Source: Mariniphaga sp. (lineage in GTDB: Bacteria > Bacteroidota > Bacteroidia > Bacteroidales > Prolixibacteraceae). From it: 51,722 nucleotides of DNA. Each line of letters begins with the position of its first letter. The stretch's first letter is position 1. The notes below the pieces were generated by a model. The model had not been told where the DNA came from and did no database searches. It was given only the letters and a program-made list of their open reading frames with translations. Below are positions 8,367 to 16,564 of this stretch, in pieces. The position numbers and the translations under genes were made by a program. The DNA lies in the NCBI GenBank assembly GCA_019429205.1, contig JAHYIT010000022.1, positions 1 through 51,722 of the forward strand, read 5' to 3'.

Positions 8367-8594
8367 ATGCCTATGATGAAAAGTTCTACCTTATTTATTG
8401 TAAAAAAGTTTAATTACAGTTCAGTTGATGTTACGGAGTTTTCCGGGAATAAAACTGGCAAAAGTTCTGAAGAAATGAAAAGTGCAGGTCACAATCCTTC
8501 TGCACAAACAATCCGAAAAATTTTGGATTTTGCCCGTGCCTACAATGTTGTTGAAACAAAAACAGCAGGGCATACTGAAATGATTTTAAATTAA
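8367..8594 (+). CDS. Small conserved-type protein downstream of sigma factor
   Basis: The product is 75 residues. The last 30 residues (NPSAQTIRKILDFARAYNVV, then ETKTAGHTEMILN) match a short tail I recall in many Bacteroidota small hypotheticals found beside ECF sigma factors. It has no Cys, no membrane segment and no signal peptide. It starts 60 bp after the sigma gene and ends just before a clear terminator, so sigma gene and this ORF form one transcript. Function unknown; a regulator or partner of the sigma factor is a guess from position. Confidence 0.65.
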   Translation: MPMMKSSTLFIVKKFNYSSVDVTEFSGNKTGKSSEEMKSAGHNPSAQTIRKILDFARAYNVVETKTAGHTEMILN

Positions 8595-8615
8595 CGTAGT
8601 TTCAATGCACAATTA

Positions 8616-8642
8616 GAGGCGTCTGAAGAGGCGCCTTTTTTT
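8616..8642 (+). terminator. Rho-independent terminator
   Basis: AGGCG and CGCCT form the core of a GC-rich stem around TCTGAAGAGG, followed directly by seven T. It ends the sigma-factor transcript 22 nt after the small gene's stop. Confidence 0.75.
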
Positions 8643-8668
8643 GTGCCAAATTTTTTTCTAAAACGCTG

Positions 8669-8697
8669 TTGCAGTTTTCAAAGTTTCATTATATTTG
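8669..8697 (+). promoter_or_regulatory. Promoter for the SPFH operon
   Basis: TTG at 8669-8671 and TATATTTG at 8690-8697 are 18 bp apart, matching the Bacteroidota vegetative promoter. It lies 40 bp upstream of the SPFH start codon and just after the preceding terminator. Confidence 0.6.
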
Positions 8698-8737
8698 TGA
8701 TACTATTTTAATATCATTTTAATCTAAATTTAATGCC

Positions 8738-9586
8738 ATGGAAAAAGATTATACAGGATTGTCAGGGTACCTGTTCGTTTTTCTCGAACTTCTGTTTTTG
8801 GTGCTCATTGTTTTTGGTTTTATGCGCGGAATGGTAATTCCTTCTGTAGTTTTAACTGCATTGTTTTTTTTGATTGCACCGGGTTTTACGGTGGTCGATC
8901 CCAACCAAAGTTGTGTGATGGTTCTTTTTGGCGCTTATAAGGGAACAATTAAAATCAACGGTTTTTACTGGGTTAACCCGTTTTTTGTACGGAAAAAGAT
9001 TTCGTTGCGCGCCCGGAATTTCGACAGCGATCCTATAAAGGTGAACGATAAACTGGGGAACCCGATTATGATTGGCGTAGTGCTGGTTTGGAAGGTTGAA
9101 AATACCTATAAAGCAGCCTTTGGGGTTGATGAATACGAACATTTTGTGGTGGTTCAGAGCGAGGCGGCCCTTCGTAAACTGGCTGGCATGTATCCGTACG
9201 ATAATTTTGAAGACGAAGAAGCTGAGCTTACCCTCAGGGAAAGTACCGAAGAAGTCAATGACAAACTGGAAGCTGAAATTAAAGAGCGCCTTGATATTGC
9301 CGGAATCCATGTTATTGAAGCGCGGATCAACTACATTGCTTATGCCCAGGAAATTGCTCAGGCCATGCTTAAACGCCAGCAGGCAACCGCCATTGTAGCA
9401 GCCCGTTTTAAAATTGTGGAAGGCGCTGTAAGTATGGTGGAAATGGCGCTTGAGGAACTGAGTAAAAAAGAAATTATTGATTTCGATGACGATAAAAAAG
9501 CGACCATGGTAAGCAATTTAATGGTAGTGCTTTGTGGTGACAAAGATGTTTCGCCGATAGTAAATGCCGGAACACTCTACCAGTAA
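8738..9586 (+). CDS. SPFH/Band 7 domain membrane protein
   Basis: The product is 282 residues: two hydrophobic helices at about 9-31 and 33-52, then a stomatin/prohibitin/flotillin/HflK-C type domain (IAPGFTVVDPNQSCVMVLFG, YWVNPFF, SLRARNFDSDPIKVNDKLGNPI, then an Ala/Glu-rich coiled coil containing EARINYIAYAQEIAQAMLKRQQA). Such proteins oligomerise on membranes and often organise proteases or lipid domains. The short form without a C-terminal extension, followed by an Arc-like and a zinc-ribbon gene, looks like a conserved arrangement. Expected in the inner membrane. No protease gene is adjacent. Confidence 0.9.
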   Translation: MEKDYTGLSGYLFVFLELLFLVLIVFGFMRGMVIPSVVLTALFFLIAPGFTVVDPNQSCVMVLFGAYKGTIKINGFYWVNPFFVRKKISLRARNFDSDPIKVNDKLGNPIMIGVVLVWKVENTYKAAFGVDEYEHFVVVQSEAALRKLAGMYPYDNFEDEEAELTLRESTEEVNDKLEAEIKERLDIAGIHVIEARINYIAYAQEIAQAMLKRQQATAIVAARFKIVEGAVSMVEMALEELSKKEIIDFDDDKKATMVSNLMVVLCGDKDVSPIVNAGTLYQ

Positions 9587-9599
9587 CAGGTTTTTTAGC

Positions 9600-9639
9600 C
9601 ATCAGATGACTATTAAAAAGAAGGAATAGTCATTTGGTG
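9600..9639 (+). promoter_or_regulatory. Stem-loop between SPFH gene and Arc-like gene
   Basis: CATCAGATGACTATT (9600-9614) pairs with AATAGTCATTTGGTG (9625-9639) over 15 positions with two non-Watson-Crick pairs, around a 10-nt purine-rich loop. There is no T run after it, so it is more likely an RNA-processing or stability element, or a protein-binding palindrome, than a terminator. It lies 29 nt before the small Arc-like gene. Confidence 0.45.
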
Positions 9640-9667
9640 ACTTGCATAAAAAGTGAGGTTGAATTAG

Positions 9668-9823
9668 ATGACAAAGAAAAAATCATTTGTATTGCGGATT
9701 GATCCGGAGGTGATGAAAGCCGTTGAAAAATGGGCTGCCGACGATTTCAGGAGCATTAACGGGCAACTGGAATGGATCATCCATAATGCATTGAAAGAAT
9801 CAAAACGATTAAAAACCAAATAA
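9668..9823 (+). CDS. Arc-like ribbon-helix-helix small protein
   Basis: The ORF has 51 codons: MTKKKSFVLRIDPEVMKAVE and onward, ending KESKRLKTK. The layout is a short basic strand (KKSFVLRIDPEV) followed by two helices (VMKAVEKWAADDFRS, then INGQLEWIIHNALKES), typical of the Arc/MetJ ribbon-helix-helix fold that binds DNA as a dimer. It follows the SPFH gene and precedes a zinc-ribbon gene by 3 nt, so the three are probably one operon. It may repress its own operon, and the palindrome at 9600-9639 is a possible site; that is inference. Too short for many gene finders. Confidence 0.75.
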   Translation: MTKKKSFVLRIDPEVMKAVEKWAADDFRSINGQLEWIIHNALKESKRLKTK

Positions 9824-9826
9824 AAA

Positions 9827-10039
9827 ATGATGAAACAGACTTATACATGTCCAAAATGTGGCAACAAAAAAGCAGAAGCTGATAAAATCAGAACAACAGG
9901 CGCTGGTTTTACACGCTACTTTAATATCCAGAATCGAAGTTTTACGGCGGTTTCATGCACGAAATGTGGCTACACGGAATTGTACCGCACAGGAAAATCA
10001 GGTGGAGGTAAGAATGTACTCGACTTTCTTACCAATTAA
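9827..10039 (+). CDS. Zinc-ribbon nucleic-acid-binding-type protein
   Basis: The product is 70 residues with two C-x2-C knuckles (TYTCPKCGNKK and AVSCTKCGYTELY) separated by about 33 residues, which fits the zinc_ribbon_13/COG3478 family of small putative nucleic-acid-binding proteins. Two adjacent ATG codons (9827 and 9830) could start it. It is 3 nt after the Arc-like gene, so translation is probably coupled. Role unknown. Confidence 0.85.
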   Translation: MMKQTYTCPKCGNKKAEADKIRTTGAGFTRYFNIQNRSFTAVSCTKCGYTELYRTGKSGGGKNVLDFLTN

Positions 10040-10238
10040 AGAATAGTTATTAATTAAACCAATTCTAAATTAAACACAGAAGGAATCTCTTTTTAATAAC
10101 TTTGGAATTATGTGGTTGATTGTTTTAATCTTGCTCTGGTCAGGTGTTTGGTTGCATTTTTATCCTCAGAAGACATTCATTTGCATTGTTTTTCGATAAT
10201 TTTTCCTCTGGTTTTTTGTCTTCCCTTCTTTTTTTCTC
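10040..10238. other. Spacer without a supported gene
   Basis: The 10040-10362 spacer holds only a Phe/Leu-rich 71-codon frame from pyrimidine-rich DNA, which I do not accept as a gene. Its right half carries the etf promoter candidates; a further TATTTTTG box lies at 10306-10313. Confidence 0.5.
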
Positions 10239-10271
10239 TTTTGATTTCTTTGTGCTCAATTTTTATATTTG
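10239..10271 (+). promoter_or_regulatory. Candidate promoter for the etf operon
   Basis: TTTTG ending at 10243 and TATATTTG at 10264-10271 are separated by 20 bp, a good Bacteroidota -33/-7 pair. It would give a leader of about 85 nt to etfB. Confidence 0.5.
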
Positions 10272-10362
10272 AGGCCTTTTTTAGGAAAAAGGTTAGGGAA
10301 TCACCTATTTTTGCAGGTGAAATGTGATAAAAAGAAACTTTAATAAATCAATCAGTTTATAG

Positions 10363-11238
10363 ATGAAAGCTTACAAAATTATTGTTTTGGCCAAACAGGT
10401 GCCTGACACGAGGAATGTTGGCAAAGATGCAATGAAAGCTGACGGGACAGTGAACAGGGCTGTTCTTCCTGCCATTTTTAATCCGGAAGATTTAAATGCG
10501 CTGGAACAGGCTTTGCGCATCAAAGATCAGTTTCCGGGAACAACAGTAAAAATCCTGACCATGGGGCCCGGGCGTGCAGCCGAAATCATCCGGGAAGGAT
10601 TATTCAGAGGTGCTGATGGCGGTATTTTGCTAACAGACAGGGCATTTGCCGGTTCCGATACGCTGGCAACATCTTATACACTCGGGCAGTCCCTGAAAAA
10701 AATGGGAAAAATTGATCTCATTATTGCAGGCCGCCAGGCTATTGACGGCGATACCGCGCAGGTTGGTCCACAAGTTGCTGAAAAACTGGGATGGCTTCAG
10801 GTTACTTATGTGGAAGAGGTAATAGAACTAAAAAACGATACCGTTGTGCTGAAACGTCGCCTCGACAGAGGCGTAGAAACGGTGAAATGCAAACTACCGC
10901 TGGTAATGACCGTGAACGGCACAGCACCCGAATGCCGGGTTAGAAACGCCAAGTTACTAATGAAATACAAGCGCGCAAAAACCGTTACCGAACTGCAAAA
11001 GGAAAATGAAGATTACACCTCACTTTATAACGACAGACCGGATTTGAATATACCGGAATGGACCGTAAACGATATTGAAAATGATGCGACGCAACTTGGA
11101 TTAAACGGTTCGCCTACTAAAGTTAAATCCATTGAAAATGTGGTACTTCAGGCGAAAGATTCGAAAGTGATTTCGGGTGTTGACGCGGAAATTGAAAATA
11201 TGATGATTGAGTTGATTAAAAGTCATACCATCGGTTAG
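10363..11238 (+). CDS. etfB: Electron transfer flavoprotein, beta subunit
   Basis: EtfB (FixA family) pairs with EtfA to carry electrons from acyl-CoA dehydrogenases, or to bifurcate electrons in anaerobes. The product is 291 residues. Family motifs seen: KIIVLAKQVPDT at the N-terminus, NPEDLNALEQALRIKD, TMGPGRAAEIIREGLFRGAD, and the nucleotide-binding LIIAGRQAIDGDTAQVGPQVAE. It is slightly longer than classical EtfB (about 250-265). It heads a three-gene operon with etfA (23 bp later) and an acyl-CoA dehydrogenase, which fixes its likely role in fatty-acyl or branched-acyl-CoA oxidation or reduction. Confidence 0.95.
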   Translation: MKAYKIIVLAKQVPDTRNVGKDAMKADGTVNRAVLPAIFNPEDLNALEQALRIKDQFPGTTVKILTMGPGRAAEIIREGLFRGADGGILLTDRAFAGSDTLATSYTLGQSLKKMGKIDLIIAGRQAIDGDTAQVGPQVAEKLGWLQVTYVEEVIELKNDTVVLKRRLDRGVETVKCKLPLVMTVNGTAPECRVRNAKLLMKYKRAKTVTELQKENEDYTSLYNDRPDLNIPEWTVNDIENDATQLGLNGSPTKVKSIENVVLQAKDSKVISGVDAEIENMMIELIKSHTIG

Positions 11239-11261
11239 TTTTACTTTGAAATAGATTAAAA

Positions 11262-12281
11262 ATGAATAACGTATTTGTTTATTGCGAAATAGAAGACGGC
11301 CATGTGGCTGAAGTGAGCCTGGAACTGTTGACAAAAGGGCGATCGCTGGCAAACGAACTGAAATGCGATCTGGAAGCCATTGCCATTGGAAATCAACTCG
11401 AGGGGGTTGCCAAACAGGTCATTCCTTATGGCGTTGATACATTGTATCTTGCAGATGATAAAAGGTTGTATCCGTATCAAACCCTGCCACACAATTCCAT
11501 CGTTGTAAATTTATTTAAAGAAGAACAACCGCAAATTGCATTGATGGGGGCTTCTTCCATCGGTCGCGATCTGGGCCCGCGGGTTTCTTCGGCGCTGCAC
11601 AGCGGATTAACTGCTGATTGTACGAGCCTTGAAATAGGCGATCATTTCGATAAAAAGGCCGATAAAAATTACAAAAACCTGTTGTACCAGATTCGGCCGG
11701 CTTTTGGCGGAAATATTATAGCCACCATTATCAATCCCGATTGCCGCCCGCAAATGGCAACCGTTCGCGAAGGGGTAATGAAAAAAGAAATTCTCGACCC
11801 GAAATACAAGGGGAAAGTGGTTAACCTCGATGTGTCGAAATATGTCAGCGATTCCGATTTTGTAGCGGAAATCATTGAGCGCCACATGGAAAAAAGCAAG
11901 CTGAACATTAAAGGCTCGCCCATAATTGTGTCCGGTGGTTACGGTGTGGGTTCAAAAGAGAATTTTAAGTTGTTGTACGATTTGGCCGAAGTTTTGGGAG
12001 GCGAAGTTGGTGCATCGCGCGCGGCCATAGATGCGGGTTACGTGGAGCATGAAAGGCAGATTGGCCAAACTGGTTTAACGGTTCGTCCGAAATTATACAT
12101 CGCCTGCGGAATTTCAGGACAGATTCAGCACCGCGCAGGCATGGAACAATCGGCCCAGATTATAGCTATCAACACCGATCCTGAAGCTCCGATTAATTCC
12201 ATAGCAGACTATGTAATTACCGGAGATATTGCCGATATCATTCCCAAAATGATTAAGTATTACAAAAAGAACACGAAATAA
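11262..12281 (+). CDS. etfA: Electron transfer flavoprotein, alpha subunit
   Basis: EtfA (FixB family), 339 residues, the FAD-carrying subunit of ETF. The C-terminal FAD domain is recognised by SGGYGVGSKENFKLLYDLAE, GGEVGASRAAIDAGYV, the R-Q-I-G-Q-T-G stretch, KLYIACGISGQIQHRAGM and AINTDPEAPINSIADY. The protein lies 10 bp upstream of the acyl-CoA dehydrogenase gene. Whether this ETF bifurcates cannot be decided by eye; that needs comparison of FAD-site residues with characterised bifurcating ETFs. Confidence 0.96.
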   Translation: MNNVFVYCEIEDGHVAEVSLELLTKGRSLANELKCDLEAIAIGNQLEGVAKQVIPYGVDTLYLADDKRLYPYQTLPHNSIVVNLFKEEQPQIALMGASSIGRDLGPRVSSALHSGLTADCTSLEIGDHFDKKADKNYKNLLYQIRPAFGGNIIATIINPDCRPQMATVREGVMKKEILDPKYKGKVVNLDVSKYVSDSDFVAEIIERHMEKSKLNIKGSPIIVSGGYGVGSKENFKLLYDLAEVLGGEVGASRAAIDAGYVEHERQIGQTGLTVRPKLYIACGISGQIQHRAGMEQSAQIIAINTDPEAPINSIADYVITGDIADIIPKMIKYYKKNTK

Positions 12282-12291
12282 TTTAGAAAAA

Positions 12292-14001
12292 ATGGCAAAT
12301 TTTTATACCGATAACAGCGAATTGAAATTTCATTTGAACCATCCGTTAATGGAGAAAATCGTTCGGATGAAAGAACGGAATTTTTCGTTTAAGGATGAAT
12401 TTCAGTTTGCACCGCTCGACCACGAAGATGCAATGGGCAACTACGAACTTGTTTTGGAAATTGTGGGAGAAGTTTGTGGCGAAATTGTAGCGCCCAACGC
12501 CGAAAGCATTGATGCCGAGGGCCCGCAGGTGGTTGATGGTCACGTGATTTATGCAAGGGGCACCAGCCAAAACCTGAAAGCTTTGAACCAGGCCGGATTG
12601 ATGGGGATGTCGCTTCCGTATAAATACCAAGGGTTGAATTTTCCGATTGTTCCGTACATTATGGCAGCCGACATTGTTTCACGCGCCGATGCCGGTTTCG
12701 TGAATATATGGGGGTTGCAGGACTGTGCCGAAACCATTAACGAATTTGCTTCGGACGAACAGAAAGAAAAATACCTGCCGAGGGTTTGCAATGGCGACAC
12801 CATGGCCATGGATTTAACTGAACCCGATGCCGGTTCCGACTTGCAGGCAGTTCAGTTAAAAGCTACCTGGGACGAAACTAAAAATGTATGGCTGCTGAAT
12901 GGCGTAAAACGTTTTATCACCAACGGCGACGGCGATATTTCCCTGGTTTTGGCACGTTCAGAACCGGGCACCAAAGATGGTCGCGGACTTTCCATGTTCA
13001 TTTACGACAAACAACACGGAGGTGTAACTGTTCGGCGAATTGAGCACAAAATGGGCATCATCGGTTCACCTACCTGTGAACTGGTTTTCAAAAATGCTCC
13101 GGCAGAACTGGTTGGTTCCCGGAAACTTGGCCTCATTAAATATGTGATGGCGCTGATGAATGGCGCCCGTCTGGGAATTGCCGCACAATCGGTTGGAATA
13201 TGTGAAGCGGCTTACCGCGAAGCGCTGGAATATGCCAAAGAGCGTATGCAGTTTGGAAAAGCAATTATCCGGTTTCCGGCAGTATTTGAAATGCTCTCCA
13301 CAATGAAGGCCAAACTTGATGCTTCCCGTACATTGCTTTATGAGACAGCCCGGTTTGTTGATTTGTACAAAACGTATCAGCATATTTCAGAAGAGCGTAA
13401 ACTGGAAAAAGAAGAACGCGATGAAATGAAGCACTATCAGCGACTGGCCGATATTTTTACCCCGCTGGTGAAAGGAATGTCAAGTGAATACAGCAATCAA
13501 CTGGCTTACGATGCCGTACAGATTCACGGCGGTTCTGGCTTTATGAAAGATTACCCGGTGGAACGCATTTACCGCGATGCCCGAATAACTTCCATTTACG
13601 AAGGAACAACACAGTTGCAGGTTGTGGCGGCCATAAGAGGTGTAACAACCGGTGGTTTCCTAAACAGAATACGGTATTACGAAGCGCAAAAGATTTCACC
13701 CCAACTGGAATACCTGAAACGGTCGCTCATTATTTTAACCGACGAATACGAGCAGGCTGTGAAAAAAGTTGTTGGCACTGACGATAACGAGTTCATCGAT
13801 TTTCATGCCCGCCGTTTGGTTGAAATGGCCGGTCACATTATTATGAGTTATTTGCTGTTGCTGGATGCCAACCGCGAGGAGTCGTTCCTGCGGCCGGCAA
13901 AAAATTACATCACTTTTGCCAAAGCACAGGTAAAAGCAAATGCAGAATACATCCGGGTTTCAGAATTAAGCGACATCGGAAATTATAAGTTTGAATTGTA
14001 G
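12292..14001 (+). CDS. Acyl-CoA dehydrogenase
   Basis: The product is 569 residues, longer than the classical 380-residue enzymes and like the ETF-linked family common in Bacteroidota. Motifs: MDLTEPDAGSDLQAVQ (FAD/substrate loop), FITNGDGDISLVLARSEPG, GIIGSPTCELVFKN, ERMQFGKAIIRFPAV, AVQIHGGSGFMKDYPVER and IYEGTTQLQVVAA, whose Glu sits at the usual catalytic-base position. A C-terminal helical extension of about 120 residues follows. It oxidises acyl-CoA to enoyl-CoA, passing electrons to the ETF encoded immediately upstream. Acyl chain preference cannot be told from sequence. A strong terminator follows. Confidence 0.95.
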   Translation: MANFYTDNSELKFHLNHPLMEKIVRMKERNFSFKDEFQFAPLDHEDAMGNYELVLEIVGEVCGEIVAPNAESIDAEGPQVVDGHVIYARGTSQNLKALNQAGLMGMSLPYKYQGLNFPIVPYIMAADIVSRADAGFVNIWGLQDCAETINEFASDEQKEKYLPRVCNGDTMAMDLTEPDAGSDLQAVQLKATWDETKNVWLLNGVKRFITNGDGDISLVLARSEPGTKDGRGLSMFIYDKQHGGVTVRRIEHKMGIIGSPTCELVFKNAPAELVGSRKLGLIKYVMALMNGARLGIAAQSVGICEAAYREALEYAKERMQFGKAIIRFPAVFEMLSTMKAKLDASRTLLYETARFVDLYKTYQHISEERKLEKEERDEMKHYQRLADIFTPLVKGMSSEYSNQLAYDAVQIHGGSGFMKDYPVERIYRDARITSIYEGTTQLQVVAAIRGVTTGGFLNRIRYYEAQKISPQLEYLKRSLIILTDEYEQAVKKVVGTDDNEFIDFHARRLVEMAGHIIMSYLLLLDANREESFLRPAKNYITFAKAQVKANAEYIRVSELSDIGNYKFEL

Positions 14002-14029
14002 AAAAAACGATTTTCTGTTTTTTGGTTTT

Positions 14030-14074
14030 CAGCCCCGGCAGAATTTCAAATTTCTGGCGGGGCTGAATTTTTTC
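14030..14074 (+). terminator. Rho-independent terminator of the etf operon
   Basis: CAGCCCCGGCAGAA pairs with TTCTGGCGGGGCTG (one mismatch in 14) around a short AT loop, followed by a T-rich run. It lies 29 nt after the acyl-CoA dehydrogenase stop. Confidence 0.85.
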
Positions 14075-14218
14075 AGGGGTCAAAATTTCGGTTTATACCG
14101 AAAAATTACCGGTAAATTGTTCGAATTGAATCGAAGAATTTGCCCTTCTGTATGAATTTATGCTAACACTATCGATATTAATTTTCACTTAAAATAGGTA
14201 AATTAAATATCTGTTTTA

Positions 14219-14247
14219 ATTGGCCTGAGAATTCTTTTATACCTTTG
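14219..14247 (+). promoter_or_regulatory. Promoter for typA
   Basis: TTG at 14220-14222 and TACCTTTG at 14240-14247 are 17 bp apart; TACCTTTG is the commonest Bacteroidota -7 form. The leader to the typA ATG would be about 95 nt. Confidence 0.6.
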
Positions 14248-14351
14248 CACGCCATTTTAAGAACCTACCTATATTTTATTTGTTTTATTTGACATTCAGT
14301 AAGTAAGGGAGGTTCAACAAAATTTCAGCTTTTTAGAAAAACAGGAAAACA

Positions 14352-16166
14352 ATGACAGAAATACGAAATATTGCCATCATCGCTCACGTTGACCACGGGA
14401 AAACCACGCTGGTTGACCGCATGTTGCACCAGGTGAAACTTTTCAGGGATAACCAGGATATGGGCGAATTAATTCTCGACAGCAACGATTTGGAGCGGGA
14501 ACGCGGAATTACCATTCTTTCGAAGAATGTTTCCATTCGTTACAGGGATACCAAAATCAATATCATCGATACACCCGGTCACTCCGATTTTGGCGGCGAG
14601 GTAGAACGCGTTCTTAACATGGCCGATGGCGTTCTGCTGATCGTAGATGCCTTTGAAGGCCCCATGCCGCAAACCCGGTTTGTGTTGCAAAAAGCGCTGG
14701 AATTGGGTTTAAAACCCATTGTTGTGGTAAACAAAGTGGATAAGCCAAACTGTACGCCTGATATCGCCCACGAAAAGGTTTTCGACCTGATGTACAGTCT
14801 CGATGCCACTGAAGAACAGCTCGATTTTCCAACGGTTTACGGTTCGGCCAAAGAAGGTTGGATGGGCCCCGACTGGAACAAAGAAACTACCGACATCAGC
14901 TATTTGCTCGATGTTATCCTCGAACATATTCCGGCATCAAAACATAAGGAAGGTTCGTTGCAGATGCGCATTACTTCGCTCGATTATTCTTCCTATACCG
15001 GACGGATTGCAGTGGGGAAAGTCACCCGTGGCCAATTGATTCCGGGCTTACCGGTTTCGCTGGTAAAACGCGATGGAAGAATAGTAAAATCATTGGCCAG
15101 GGAGGTTTATTTGTTTGAAGGGCTGGGTAAGGAAAAAACAAAAGAGCCGGTTCCTTCCGGTGAAATTTGTGCTGTTTTGGGGCTCGAAGGTTTTGATATT
15201 GGCGATACCGTTGCCGATGGTTTGGAGCCTGAAGGGTTAAAACCCATTCAACTTGATGAACCCACCATGAGCATGTTGTTTGTATCAAACAATTCACCGT
15301 TTTTCGGGAAAGATGGCAAGTTTGTCACGTCACGGCAACTTCGCGACCGGCTCTACAAGGAAACAGAGAAAAATCTGGCACTGAGAGTTGAAGATACCAA
15401 TTCAGCCGACTCCTTTATGGTTTTTGGGCGGGGAATTTTGCACCTTTCTATTTTGGTGGAAACCATGCGCCGCGAAGGCTACGAAATGCAGTTGGGTCAG
15501 CCTAAGGTTATCATTAAAGAAATTGACGGCGTAAAACACGAACCCATGGAATTTTTAACCGTTCAGGTGCCAGAGGAATTTTCAGGGAAAGTGATTGAGC
15601 AGGTTACTCAGCGCAAAGGTGAAATTTTAAATATTGAGGTAAAAGGGGACCGTTCAAATTTGGAATTTACCATACCTGCACGTGGAATCATCGGCTTGCG
15701 AAACCAGATGCTCACTGCAACCGAAGGCGAAGCCATTATGGCACATCGGTTTAAAGGTTATGAACCCTGGAAAGGTTCGCTGGGTGTAAACCGTAACGGG
15801 GCACTGATATCGCTGGAAACCGGAACGGCTATTGCCTATTCTATCGATAAAATGCAGGACCGCGGCCGCTTTTTTGTTGACCCTGGTGAGGATGTGTACA
15901 TGGGACAGGTAATTGGCGAAAATACCCGGCAAGACGATCTGACCATCAATATCATCCGCACGAAAAAACTCACCAACATGCGTGCATCCGGGTCCGACGA
16001 TAAAACCAGCATTGCCCCGGCTATTAAGTTTTCGCTGGAAGAGGCTATGGAATACATCCACAACGACGAGTACCTGGAAGTGACACCAAAAAATATGCGA
16101 ATTCGCAAAATAATGCTCAACGAGCACGACAGAAAGAGGCAGGCGAAGGTTTTGATTGATAATTGA
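14352..16166 (+). CDS. typA: Ribosome-associated translational GTPase TypA/BipA
   Basis: TypA/BipA is an EF-G-like GTPase that binds the ribosome and is needed for growth under cold and other stress. The product is 604 residues, normal length. G motifs: G1 [10 protein letters not shown]2 RERGITI, G3 [15 protein letters not shown]4 NKVDKP, G5 GSAKEG. Elongation-factor domains II, III and V follow, and the TypA-specific C-terminal domain is present ([55 protein letters not shown]). It appears monocistronic, with its own promoter. Confidence 0.97.
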   Translation: MTEIRNIAIIAHVDHGKTTLVDRMLHQVKLFRDNQDMGELILDSNDLERERGITILSKNVSIRYRDTKINIIDTPGHSDFGGEVERVLNMADGVLLIVDAFEGPMPQTRFVLQKALELGLKPIVVVNKVDKPNCTPDIAHEKVFDLMYSLDATEEQLDFPTVYGSAKEGWMGPDWNKETTDISYLLDVILEHIPASKHKEGSLQMRITSLDYSSYTGRIAVGKVTRGQLIPGLPVSLVKRDGRIVKSLAREVYLFEGLGKEKTKEPVPSGEICAVLGLEGFDIGDTVADGLEPEGLKPIQLDEPTMSMLFVSNNSPFFGKDGKFVTSRQLRDRLYKETEKNLALRVEDTNSADSFMVFGRGILHLSILVETMRREGYEMQLGQPKVIIKEIDGVKHEPMEFLTVQVPEEFSGKVIEQVTQRKGEILNIEVKGDRSNLEFTIPARGIIGLRNQMLTATEGEAIMAHRFKGYEPWKGSLGVNRNGALISLETGTAIAYSIDKMQDRGRFFVDPGEDVYMGQVIGENTRQDDLTINIIRTKKLTNMRASGSDDKTSIAPAIKFSLEEAMEYIHNDEYLEVTPKNMRIRKIMLNEHDRKRQAKVLIDN

Positions 16167-16564
16167 ATCATCTTTCGCCGCGGATAAAAATATTTCAATA
16201 TCTTTTATAAAGAATCTTTTATCAACAACAAACATAATTCCCATGGCGCCTGGTAAAGTATAATTAAATTCTTATTTGAGCTTCTAAATTTAACCTCACT
16301 TTATATTTATCCCAAAATTTTTTCTCAATATCAATTACATTAAAGCTAGGGTGTCTTTTATTTGCAACAAATGCTCTTTTATGTTTATATACTAAAAACG
16401 GGATAAATTTATACATTTATGTAAGTTGGCAAAAAGCAATTGGCAGTTGGCAAGTCATTTTGCCAACTGCACTTTTGCCAACTGCCAACTAAATTTGGTT
16501 GGCACATTTTATCCCGTGCGAAGTATAGTAGTGCTTTTGCATTTTGTTTCAAAAAAATTCACTC
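16167..16564. other. Intergenic spacer with tandem/inverted TTGGCAGTTGGCA repeats
   Basis: No gene is supported in these 398 bp. The left half is plain AT-rich DNA. Between 16424 and 16503 the unit GGCAGTTGGCA and its complement TGCCAACTGCC recur several times; the best stem is GCAGTTGGCAA (16443-16453) with TTGCCAACTGC (16460-16470), 11 perfect pairs around a 6-nt loop. It may be a terminator-like or mobile spacer palindrome beside the 3' end of the AAA ATPase gene. Confidence 0.6.

Noticed and set aside
10112-10327. 71-codon ORF between zinc ribbon and etfB
   Set aside because: Translation is low-complexity Phe/Leu/Ser from T-rich DNA, it has no recognisable start signal, and it overlaps the likely etf promoter.
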